From contig OX244046.1 in NCBI GenBank assembly GCA_945861085.1, positions 3,286,001-3,350,000 of the forward strand: 64,000 bases of DNA, written 5' to 3'. The position numbers and the translations under genes were made by a program. The stretch is from Clostridioides difficile_D (GTDB lineage Bacteria; Bacillota; Clostridia; Peptostreptococcales; Peptostreptococcaceae). This document shows positions 53,174-60,786 of this stretch, one piece after another (the stretch's first letter is position 1; each line of letters opens with the position of its first letter). Under the pieces are notes generated by a model. That model saw nothing but the letters and a program-made list of their open reading frames with translations, was not told the origin of the DNA and made no database searches.

Positions 53174-53938
53174 CTAATTATTAGCCTTTAAAAGGTCTCT
53201 AAAATCAACCAACTCAATATTATTTCTTTTTAGCCACATTTTAACATCCTTATCACATAGCATTGCATGTTCATATACTCTTTCTTGAACAAGAGAAGAT
53301 GATTTAATAAGATTATAATCTATAAATCCTGGATGAGTAACCATTAGTGTTATATCTTTATCTAAATTTATATACTTTTCTTCAAATAATTTAACAAAAG
53401 ATTTGTCTAACTTGTAAAAATGATTCTGAGGATATTTACTTGGCATGCTAATACTTGAATCTAAATAATAAGGACAACTTGGTATACCATGTTCTTTTCC
53501 AGCATCACACATTGCCGATATTGATACATCATCTTCTATCCCATGTATATCAATATACTCAGGCAACTTATTCATATACAACTTATAAGTTTCAATTTGA
53601 GCACAAACTTCTTCATATACTTCTTCATAATTAAAAATATCTTTACCTGTAAGTAGTTGTGCTCTTCTTATTTTGCTAGAAACAAATTTTCCACCTTCAT
53701 CTAACAAATTCTTTATCTTAATCTGTTCTTTACAACAAGGTTCTCCTATTACTAGGTTAACATGTAAACCAAAGCATATATCATCATTTTTTACCATTTC
53801 TATAGCTTTTCTTGAAAAAGGCATATTCACCATGATTCCAGCACTTGTAACAATACCATTCTTATAAGAAGATATTATTCCTAGTGTAACACCTTCTGAA
53901 TATCCTATATCATCTGCTCTAACTACTAATTTCTTCAT
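53174..53938 (-). CDS. ChbG/YdjC-family carbohydrate deacetylase
   Basis: 254 residues. VVRADDIGYSEGVTLGI has the metal-binding Asp pair, FGLHVNLVIGEPC a metal-binding His, and YIDIHGIEDD and VTHPGF the further conserved segments of the YdjC fold. E. coli ChbG removes acetyl groups from chitobiose-6-phosphate. It follows the EIIBC gene by one base and is expected to be co-translated with it. The link to a trehalose-type PTS is unusual: the permease may also take an acetylated disaccharide. That is a suggestion from gene order only. Confidence 0.82.
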   Translation of the reverse strand: MKKLVVRADDIGYSEGVTLGIISSYKNGIVTSAGIMVNMPFSRKAIEMVKNDDICFGLHVNLVIGEPCCKEQIKIKNLLDEGGKFVSSKIRRAQLLTGKDIFNYEEVYEEVCAQIETYKLYMNKLPEYIDIHGIEDDVSISAMCDAGKEHGIPSCPYYLDSSISMPSKYPQNHFYKLDKSFVKLFEEKYINLDKDITLMVTHPGFIDYNLIKSSSLVQERVYEHAMLCDKDVKMWLKRNNIELVDFRDLLKANN

Positions 53939-53939
53939 T

Positions 53940-55388
53940 TTATACTTCTGCCTGCTTTCTCAACTCATCAAGTTGCATTTCCATCTCATCTTTTACTTTA
54001 ACAACATCCGTTCCTATGATTATTTGAACTGATGTATTACTCAACTTGATTACCCCTTTTGCCCCTGTTTTTTTTATGTTATCATCATTTAAAAGAGCTG
54101 CATCTTTCACTTCTAAACGCAATCTCGTCATACAATTATTAAGTGTTACTATATTTTCATAACCACCACAATTTTTAATTATCTGCTTAGCCATATATGA
54201 AAAATTGCCATGAGAAAGTTTTAAATTCTTTTCTTTTTCACTAACTTTATCACCTATCTCTATCTCAACTTCACGTCCTGGTGTTTGTACATTGTCTTTT
54301 ATTATTATGTATTTAAATGTTACATAATATAATACAAAGAATACAATTCCTATAGGTATAACTAACCATGCTTTATCCCCATAACTAAAGCTTAAGACAT
54401 AGTCAATTATACTTGCTCCATTAAATGAACCCAAACGAGCCCCCAGTAAATATAGTACAACTCCACCTAGACCAGAATAAAAAGAATGAATTATATATAA
54501 CTTTGGAGATGCAAACAAAAACGAAAATTCTATAGGTTCAGTTACCGTTGCCATAAAAGAAGTTAATGCTCCAGCCGTCATTGCCCCTTTTACTTCTTGC
54601 TTCTTTTTATCCTGTGCTGTCTTATATATAGCATAAGAAATAGCAGGTATTGAGAACATCATAATTACGTAAAATCCTGTCCAGAAGAATCCTGCATTTG
54701 GGTCTCCTGCCATAAATCTAGGAATCTCCCCTCTTATAACTTCTCCTGTTGATGTTGTATACTCACCCATTTCAAATAGTATGTAAGCATTTAAAACTTG
54801 ATGCAATCCAGTTGGTATTAATGCACGATTACAGAACAAAAATAAGAATATTCCTATTGCACCAGCTCCTCCTAACCATAAACCAAATTGATTCATTGCA
54901 GCTTGTGGATATATCCATAATAAACTAAATATGTATGATAAAATTAAAGCTACTATCGGAGATAATGTAATTACACACTTTTCCCCTGCAAAAAAACTTA
55001 AAAACGCAGGAACTTTAACTTTATGTGTTCTATTATAAGTCCATGCTATACAAGCTCCAACAATTATCCCACCAAATACTCCTGCATTTAATGTTTCATT
55101 CATTAACTCTAAATTTGACTTAAATATCATATATGCAACTACTGCTGCAACCATTACACTTGTCTTATCCTTAGACTTTGAATAGGCACTAGCTGCTCCT
55201 AATAAAAATAAGTAGTCCACATTTGAAAATACTATATTAGATATATTAGATATAGCTGGGACATTAAGCATATTTGTTCCAAATAATAACCCTAATATAC
55301 CTGCTGCTGGCATTACAGCTATAGGCACCAGCATAGTCTTTCCTAAAAGTGACAGTTGTTGCATCATCTTGTTTAAGAACCTCTTCAT
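53940..55388 (-). CDS. PTS glucose/trehalose-type EIIBC under TreR control
   Basis: 482 residues from the ATG at 55388 (GGGG with a seven-base spacer); a TTG at 55394 is too close. EIIC comes first: LSLLGKTMLVPIAVMPAAGILG, NRALIPTGLHQVLNAY and TVTEPIEFSFLFASP are glucose-superfamily signatures. EIIB is C-terminal, with VTLNNCMTRLRLEVKD (phospho-Cys). It needs an external EIIA-Glc. The domain order C-B resembles glucose and N-acetylglucosamine permeases more than classic TreB (B-C), so trehalose specificity rests on the TreR operator and neighbours. Confidence 0.8.
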   Translation of the reverse strand: MKRFLNKMMQQLSLLGKTMLVPIAVMPAAGILGLLFGTNMLNVPAISNISNIVFSNVDYLFLLGAASAYSKSKDKTSVMVAAVVAYMIFKSNLELMNETLNAGVFGGIIVGACIAWTYNRTHKVKVPAFLSFFAGEKCVITLSPIVALILSYIFSLLWIYPQAAMNQFGLWLGGAGAIGIFLFLFCNRALIPTGLHQVLNAYILFEMGEYTTSTGEVIRGEIPRFMAGDPNAGFFWTGFYVIMMFSIPAISYAIYKTAQDKKKQEVKGAMTAGALTSFMATVTEPIEFSFLFASPKLYIIHSFYSGLGGVVLYLLGARLGSFNGASIIDYVLSFSYGDKAWLVIPIGIVFFVLYYVTFKYIIIKDNVQTPGREVEIEIGDKVSEKEKNLKLSHGNFSYMAKQIIKNCGGYENIVTLNNCMTRLRLEVKDAALLNDDNIKKTGAKGVIKLSNTSVQIIIGTDVVKVKDEMEMQLDELRKQAEV

Positions 55389-55423
55389 ATTCAATCCCCT
55401 TTCTCTTTCGATTTAAATTTTTT

Positions 55424-55436
55424 TGAAAACGATTTA
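55424..55436 (-). promoter_or_regulatory. Candidate cre site in the EIIBC leader
   Basis: TGAAAACGATTTA lies between the promoter and start codon of the EIIBC gene. It shares the GAAAACGAT core with the site near xylB and fits carbon catabolite repression by CcpA. Confidence 0.45.
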
Positions 55437-55457
55437 TTTAGGTTTTATATTTTAAAT

Positions 55458-55484
55458 ATTATATTTGTTTAAACAAATTGTCAA
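55458..55484 (-). promoter_or_regulatory. EIIBC promoter with TreR operator
   Basis: On the minus strand TTGACA (55484-55479), 15 bases, then TATAAT (55463-55458). The spacer is filled by the perfect palindrome ATTTGTTTAAACAAAT (55463-55478). A bound repressor would block RNA polymerase directly. Confidence 0.75.
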
Positions 55485-55752
55485 TATTTTTTGTTTATTT
55501 TATTTTTACCATTTAATTCCGTATCTAAATACTTTTGTGTATATTGCTATATCTAGTCTATTTTTTCATATTAATTTTTTTCATTTTCAAAATATGTTTA
55601 ATCATATATTCAAAGTAACTCACAAACTAGTTTAATTTTATCCTTTTTATGCTTTATATCATTACATTTTCACTATACATGTCTAAACACATTTGATATA
55701 ATTTGTTCATATCAGTTCAATAATATTACTAAAGACCTTTAAGGAGGGGTAT

Positions 55753-56475
55753 ATGGCTAAAAATAAATTTTCAGAGATATATGAAGTATTAAAAGAAGAA
55801 ATACTTGATGGTAAATATACAAGTAATATGATGCTGCCTACTGAACTTCAACTTATTGAAAGGTTTTCATGTAGTAGAAATACTGTACGTAGAGCAATTT
55901 CTCAGCTAAACACAGAAGGATATGTTCAAAGTATAAAAGGCAAGGGCGTTGTAGTATTAGAGAATAGTTTTTCTAATGATTTTTTTCTAAATATGCACAA
56001 TTTCAAGGGTGTAGAGTCGATTGTAGAAGATAAAAAAGTTAATACTGCTACTAGTGTTCTTCATTTCAGCAAAATCTTAATTGATAATAAGTTGTCTAAA
56101 AAGACAGGTTTTAAGGTTGGTAGTGAAGTATATCACCTTCACAGACTACGATATATTGATAATATACCTAAAATACTCGACATTAATTATTTTTTATGTA
56201 GTGTAGTTAAAGACCTTGATGTTTCTATAGCACAAGGTTCCATTTACAAATATATAGAAGAGTGTCTGGGTACAAAAATTGTTTCATCCAGAAAGATATT
56301 TAAAATTGAAAAAGCTACTGAACTTGAGTTAAAAACACTACCTTTAAATGATTATAATTGTGTTGGTGTTATTAAAAATAGTGTATATACTGATGATGGA
56401 AAGCTTTTTGAATATACAGAATCAAAGCATACACCTGAAACATTTATATTTATGGATGTTACTCAAAGATATTAA
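55753..56475 (+). CDS. treR: Trehalose operon repressor, GntR/UTRA family
   Basis: 240 residues, ATG at 55753 behind AAGGAGGGG. The N-terminal GntR wHTH (residues 5-65) reads LPTELQLIERFSCSRNTVRRAISQLNTEGYV. A UTRA ligand domain follows, which binds trehalose-6-phosphate or trehalose. Residue 172 is Leu (codon CTG); published work on C. difficile reports L172I in ribotype 027, which makes treA inducible by low trehalose, so this allele is the ordinary one. Identical operator-like sequences lie in both flanking promoters. Confidence 0.9.
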   Translation: MAKNKFSEIYEVLKEEILDGKYTSNMMLPTELQLIERFSCSRNTVRRAISQLNTEGYVQSIKGKGVVVLENSFSNDFFLNMHNFKGVESIVEDKKVNTATSVLHFSKILIDNKLSKKTGFKVGSEVYHLHRLRYIDNIPKILDINYFLCSVVKDLDVSIAQGSIYKYIEECLGTKIVSSRKIFKIEKATELELKTLPLNDYNCVGVIKNSVYTDDGKLFEYTESKHTPETFIFMDVTQRY

Positions 56476-56507
56476 AAGAATTATGTTTAATTAAACATAA
56501 TTCTTTT
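56474..56507 (+). terminator. treR terminator, 34-bp perfect palindrome
   Basis: AAAAGAATTATGTTTAA directly followed by its reverse complement, beginning in the treR stop codon. It isolates treR from treA. Confidence 0.8.
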
Positions 56508-56614
56508 GCGTTTAATCACTTTATACGCTACTGACCTCACTATTCTATATATAATTATATGTTTATACAAATTTATTTTTATTTTATACTAAAGCTTTAA
56601 TACCAGTTTTATAC

Positions 56615-56642
56615 TTGACAATTTGTTTAAACATATTATAAT
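56615..56642 (+). promoter_or_regulatory. treA promoter with TreR operator
   Basis: TTGACA (56615-56620), 16-base spacer, TATAAT (56637-56642). The spacer contains TTTGTTTAAACATA, matching the EIIBC operator at 13 of 14 positions. Confidence 0.78.
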
Positions 56643-56671
56643 TAACTTATAAATTACAGGAGGTGTCGAGT

Positions 56672-58339
56672 ATGAAAAATTGGTGGGAAAAAGCAACTGT
56701 TTATCAAATATATCCAAAAAGTTTCAAAGATAGCAACAATGATGGTATAGGTGATATAAATGGTATTATAGAAAAGTTAGATTATCTCTCTTCTTTAGGT
56801 GTTGATTTATTATGGTTGACTCCTATGTATGTTTCCCCTCAAAGAGATAACGGGTATGACATAGAAGATTATTATAATATAGACCCGAAATATGGTACAA
56901 TGAGTGACTTTGAAAAACTCTTAAAAGAAGCACATAAAAGAGATTTAAAGATAATGATGGACATGGTTTTAAACCATACATCTACTGAACATAAATGGTT
57001 CAAAGAATCTAAAAAAAGCAAAGATAATCCATATCGTGACTATTATTTCTGGAAGGATGCTAAACCTGATGGTTCTGTACCTAATAACTGGATATCCAGA
57101 TTTAGTGGAACTGCTTGGAAATATGATAAGACTACGAATCAATACTACCTACATTTATTTGAAGAAACTCAGGCTGATTTAAATTGGGAAAATGAAAAAG
57201 TCCGTGAAGAATGTTACAAAATACTAGAATTTTGGGCTGACAAAGGTATTGATGGTTTTCGTTTAGATGTAGTCAACCTACTATCTAAAACACCTGGATT
57301 ACCTGATGACCCTATAACAGGACCAAAAGGAGATGGAAGAACTCACTACGCTGATGGTCCTCGTATACACGAATATTTACATAATATGAATCAAAAAGTT
57401 TTCAAACCTAAAAATATAGTTACTGTAGGTGAAATGTCATCTACTACACCTGAAGAGTGTATCAACTATACTAGAGAAAATCGAGAAGAACTATCTATGG
57501 TTTTTAGCTTCCATCATATGAAAACAGATTATAAAGGAGGTGTAAAATGGACTAATGAAATGTTTTCTTTAGATAAATTAAGAAAAGCACAATCTGACTT
57601 TCAATATAAAATGTACGAAGGAAAAGGATGGAATGCTCTATTTTACTCTAACCATGACCAACCTAGAGCTTTATCTAGATTTGGAGATGATAGATTTTTT
57701 CGTCAAGAAAGTGCTAAGATGTTAGCTATAACACTATTTGGTTTACAGGGTACTACCTACATATATCAAGGTGAGGAAATAGGTATGACAAATGCCTACT
57801 TCACTAAAATAGATGAATATGACGATGCCGAGAGTAAAAATGCATACTATCATATGATTAAATCTGGTATTGATGAAAAGGAAGCATTGCTTATACTCCA
57901 ACAGAAATCTAGAGACAATGCTCGTACTCCTATGCAATGGGATAATACTATTTATAAGGGATTTTCTAATCATAAACCGTGGTTAAAAGTTAATAATGAC
58001 AATATTAGTGTAGAAAATGAGCTTAACGATTCACGTTCAGTATTTTACACTTATCAAAGATTAATCAAATATCGTAAGCAATATGATATTTTTACAGAAG
58101 GTACTTACAGATTACTAGATGAAAATCATAAAAATCTATTTGTTTATGAAAGAGAATATAAAAAACAAAAACTTCTTGTTATAAGCAACTTTACTCATGA
58201 TAATGTAGTGTATAAATTACCTGAAACTTATTTGAATAAATTAAACTACACAATACTTGAAACTAATTACACTAGAGATACAATTGAAAATGAGATGGAA
58301 ATAAAACCTTATGAAAGTATAATGATATATTATAAATAA
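56672..58339 (+). CDS. treA: Trehalose-6-phosphate hydrolase (phosphotrehalase), GH13
   Basis: 555 residues from the ATG at 56672, AGGAGG eight bases before; a GTG at 56663 touches the ribosome site. WWEKATVYQIYPKSFKDS, DLLWLTPMYVSPQRDNGYDIEDYY, MVLNHTSTEHKWF, GIDGFRLDVVNLLSK (nucleophile Asp), TVGEMSSTT (acid/base Glu) and YSNHDQPRALSRFGDD are the family segments and match Bacillus TreA closely throughout. It cleaves trehalose-6-phosphate to glucose and glucose-6-phosphate. Own promoter with TreR operator; terminator at 58353. Confidence 0.95.
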   Translation: MKNWWEKATVYQIYPKSFKDSNNDGIGDINGIIEKLDYLSSLGVDLLWLTPMYVSPQRDNGYDIEDYYNIDPKYGTMSDFEKLLKEAHKRDLKIMMDMVLNHTSTEHKWFKESKKSKDNPYRDYYFWKDAKPDGSVPNNWISRFSGTAWKYDKTTNQYYLHLFEETQADLNWENEKVREECYKILEFWADKGIDGFRLDVVNLLSKTPGLPDDPITGPKGDGRTHYADGPRIHEYLHNMNQKVFKPKNIVTVGEMSSTTPEECINYTRENREELSMVFSFHHMKTDYKGGVKWTNEMFSLDKLRKAQSDFQYKMYEGKGWNALFYSNHDQPRALSRFGDDRFFRQESAKMLAITLFGLQGTTYIYQGEEIGMTNAYFTKIDEYDDAESKNAYYHMIKSGIDEKEALLILQQKSRDNARTPMQWDNTIYKGFSNHKPWLKVNNDNISVENELNDSRSVFYTYQRLIKYRKQYDIFTEGTYRLLDENHKNLFVYEREYKKQKLLVISNFTHDNVVYKLPETYLNKLNYTILETNYTRDTIENEMEIKPYESIMIYYK

Positions 58340-58352
58340 AGTTATTTATGTA

Positions 58353-58390
58353 AAAATCGGTATGACACCAGGGTATTATACCGATTTTCC
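58353..58390 (+). terminator. treA terminator
   Basis: AAAATCGGTAT and ATACCGATTTT form an 11-bp stem with a 14-base loop, just after the treA stop. It can also act on the permease transcript from the other side. Confidence 0.75.
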
Positions 58391-58434
58391 TAAATTCAAA
58401 ATAATTTTTATAAAATCCATATAAATTACAAGAA

Positions 58435-59754
58435 TTATTTGACTTCTACATCATTATATTTCTTTGAGTATACCTTAGTCATATAGAAATATATAGGAAC
58501 TACAATTATCATCCCACCTAATCCCCAAACTATCTTCATAGGTTCATCTATACCTGCTTTTATTAGTAATAATATACTTATAATAACTGCAAATATTGGT
58601 ATAATTGCTCCTCCAGGTATTCTAAAATTTACATCTTTACCAGCATACTTCTTTCTTAATATTAGTACAGCTAAGCAAGTAGGAATATATTGAATAAATC
58701 TAGATACAACACTTATTTGAGATAATGTTGTAAATGAGCCCGACCATGCTATTAATAGAGTTCCTATAACAGATACTATAATGGCTATATATGGAGCTCC
58801 ATTTTTATTAGTTTTTCTTATAGACTTAGGCATTAATCCTTGCTCAACCAAAGCAGCAGCAGACCTTGGTGTAAATATAGATGATGCAATATTTATACCT
58901 CCAACAGATACTATAGTTCCTATTGTAATTATATACCCACCTATAGGACCTAACATCTTAATAGCAGCATCTGCAACAGGAGTAGCTGACCCTGCTAATC
59001 CATTGCCTAATACACCTATACTTATTCCCAGTATAAGCATATATATTACTGATACCACAAACATTACCATTACCAGTGCTTTAGGTACATTTTTCTTAGG
59101 ATTCTCCATATCTTTTGCTGCAACTGCTAAAGATTCAAATCCTGTAAAAGCATAAAATAAAGTTATAGATACTGCTACAAAAGCTGATGATGCACTTTGA
59201 CCTTTTTGTATTATTACAAATGGTGTAAAATTAGAACCTTTTATAAAGAATAAGCCTACAGCTATAAATAAAACTATCGGTAATAATTTTCCTATAGTCA
59301 TTATATTGTTTAAATGCTTAGATTGTTTCATTCCCATAAAGTTTATAATCCCAAGTCCTACAACTAGTATACCAATTATTATATTTTTAGTAAGTGGTTC
59401 TGCTGCCTGAGGGCATACAGATGATAGTGTTACAGCAAAGAAATTTGCCATAGTAGCCCAAGCAATCATACTAACTATCCATTTCATAAATCCAACTTCA
59501 AATCCAATAAAATCTCCAAACGCCTCTTTTGCATAAAGATATGGACCTCCGTCAGTATCAAACCAACTACCTGCTTCAGCAAAACATAAAGCGATAGAAA
59601 CAGCTAAAAACATACAAAAAACTAATACTAATATACTTGCTGGACCTATATCTGTATAAGCATCGCCAGGTAACCCAAATATACCTGACCCTATTATTGC
59701 ATTGATTCCTAATAATACAATACTCCAAAAACCTAACTTAATGCCTTTTTCCAT
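58435..59754 (-). CDS. APC-family amino acid permease
   Basis: 439 residues from the ATG at 59754 (GGGGG upstream); a TTG 21 bp earlier is unlikely. Twelve helices. KLGFWSIVLLGINAIIGSGIFGLPGDAY is the canonical first APC helix with the GSGIFGLP substrate loop, and FYAFTGFESLAVAAKDMENPKKNVPKAL the helix 6-7 segment. It imports an amino acid or amine with a proton. Just downstream of a gamma-glutamyl hydrolase and a sigma-54 activator, which suggests an amino-acid or polyamine-related substrate. Substrate not identifiable from sequence. Confidence 0.85.
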   Translation of the reverse strand: MEKGIKLGFWSIVLLGINAIIGSGIFGLPGDAYTDIGPASILVLVFCMFLAVSIALCFAEAGSWFDTDGGPYLYAKEAFGDFIGFEVGFMKWIVSMIAWATMANFFAVTLSSVCPQAAEPLTKNIIIGILVVGLGIINFMGMKQSKHLNNIMTIGKLLPIVLFIAVGLFFIKGSNFTPFVIIQKGQSASSAFVAVSITLFYAFTGFESLAVAAKDMENPKKNVPKALVMVMFVVSVIYMLILGISIGVLGNGLAGSATPVADAAIKMLGPIGGYIITIGTIVSVGGINIASSIFTPRSAAALVEQGLMPKSIRKTNKNGAPYIAIIVSVIGTLLIAWSGSFTTLSQISVVSRFIQYIPTCLAVLILRKKYAGKDVNFRIPGGAIIPIFAVIISILLLIKAGIDEPMKIVWGLGGMIIVVPIYFYMTKVYSKKYNDVEVK

Positions 59755-59798
59755 TGTTATTACCCCCAAACCCAACTTAATATAGTTATAATTATTTT

Positions 59799-60536
59799 TT
59801 ATTTAGATGCTTCTTTAACTATTGCCATAAATATTTTTTTCATATTATCATAATCTCTAGTCATCATTTCTGGATGCCATTGTATTCCTATTACAAACTC
59901 ACTTCCCTCCTTTTCTATAGCTTCAATCAAGCCATCTTTAGCTGTAGCTGAAACAATATATCCTGGTGCTACCTTATTGACAACTAAGTGGTGAAAGCTA
60001 TTAACTAAAATTTCTTTTTCTCCTAATATTTCATATAACTTTGTTCCCTCTTTTATCTGTGCTGTGTGTGTAGGTATATTAGATAAATGTTGCTGATTGT
60101 GTTTAATATAAGCTCCTTCAACTAGAGATAAATCTTGATATAAACTACCTCCCTCAGCTACATTTATAATTTGTTCTCCTCTACATATACCTAAAACTGG
60201 TTTTTTCATATCTAAAGCATGTTTTAATAATTTCATATCAAAAACATCTCTTTTTGGTGATATTGCACCTAACTTATTATGAGGTTCTTCTTTCCATATA
60301 AGTGGATTTATATCTTGTCCTCCAGATAGTATAAGCGCGTCTATATTAGATACTTGCTCCTTTATAATCTCATCATCATATACAATCGGTACAATATATG
60401 GTATAGCTTTACACATAACTACTGATTGTATATAGTCATTATTTACATAAGCTCTTTCATAGCCAGGAAACATTCCCCCCTCATCAATTAATAAATTGCC
60501 TGATATTCCTATTACTGGATATTTCTTTTTAACCAC
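59799..60536 (-). CDS. Class I glutamine amidotransferase-like gamma-glutamyl hydrolase (PuuD family)
   Basis: 245 residues. AAGGGG lies eight bases from the GTG at 60536 and overlaps the GTG at 60545, so 60536 is preferred. LILSGGQDINPLIW, VLGICRGEQIINV with catalytic Cys, and GIQWHPEMM with catalytic His are the peptidase C26/PuuD signatures. Family members cut gamma-glutamyl-GABA or related gamma-glutamyl compounds. The downstream permease could import the substrate; the sigma-54 activator upstream could sense it. Exact substrate open. Confidence 0.85.
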   Translation of the reverse strand: MVKKKYPVIGISGNLLIDEGGMFPGYERAYVNNDYIQSVVMCKAIPYIVPIVYDDEIIKEQVSNIDALILSGGQDINPLIWKEEPHNKLGAISPKRDVFDMKLLKHALDMKKPVLGICRGEQIINVAEGGSLYQDLSLVEGAYIKHNQQHLSNIPTHTAQIKEGTKLYEILGEKEILVNSFHHLVVNKVAPGYIVSATAKDGLIEAIEKEGSEFVIGIQWHPEMMTRDYDNMKKIFMAIVKEASK

Positions 60537-60573
60537 TTTCTTCACCCCTTAACTTATTTGTGAACAATAAAAA

Positions 60574-60605
60574 ATGCTACTTCTCTATTAAAGAGCAAGT
60601 AGCAT
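60574..60605 (-). terminator. Hairpin with T-run between sigma-54 activator and hydrolase genes
   Basis: ATGCTACTT and AAGTAGCAT form a 9-bp stem, followed on the minus strand by TTTTTTATT. It should end the activator transcript, about 180 bp after its stop. It overlaps a possible sigma-54 promoter. Confidence 0.75.
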
Positions 60606-60610
60606 ACCAA
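60594..60610 (-). promoter_or_regulatory. Candidate sigma-54 (-24/-12) promoter
   Basis: Minus strand TTGGTATGCTACTTGCT: GG and GC separated by exactly ten bases, close to the consensus TGGCACN5TTGCW. It is 58 bp upstream of the hydrolase start and downstream of a sigma-54 activator gene. It overlaps the hairpin at 60574, so either or both may be real. Confidence 0.5.
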
Positions 60611-60786
60611 TATTTTATTTAAAGATTATAATTCATTTTAGAAACACTTTTCCTAAATACTAGTAATATAAATAATTTTATTGACTTATATTTTATTTTA
60701 ATCCTGTTTAATTTGACTTTTATGAATGGTCTTAAGTCTAACTAATGGGTAAAATAGGTATTTATATTTTCCTTTTTAGCAACCTA

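Noticed and set aside
58781..59155. 124-residue plus-strand ORF opposite the APC permease
   Set aside because: Antisense of transmembrane segments, no ribosome site.
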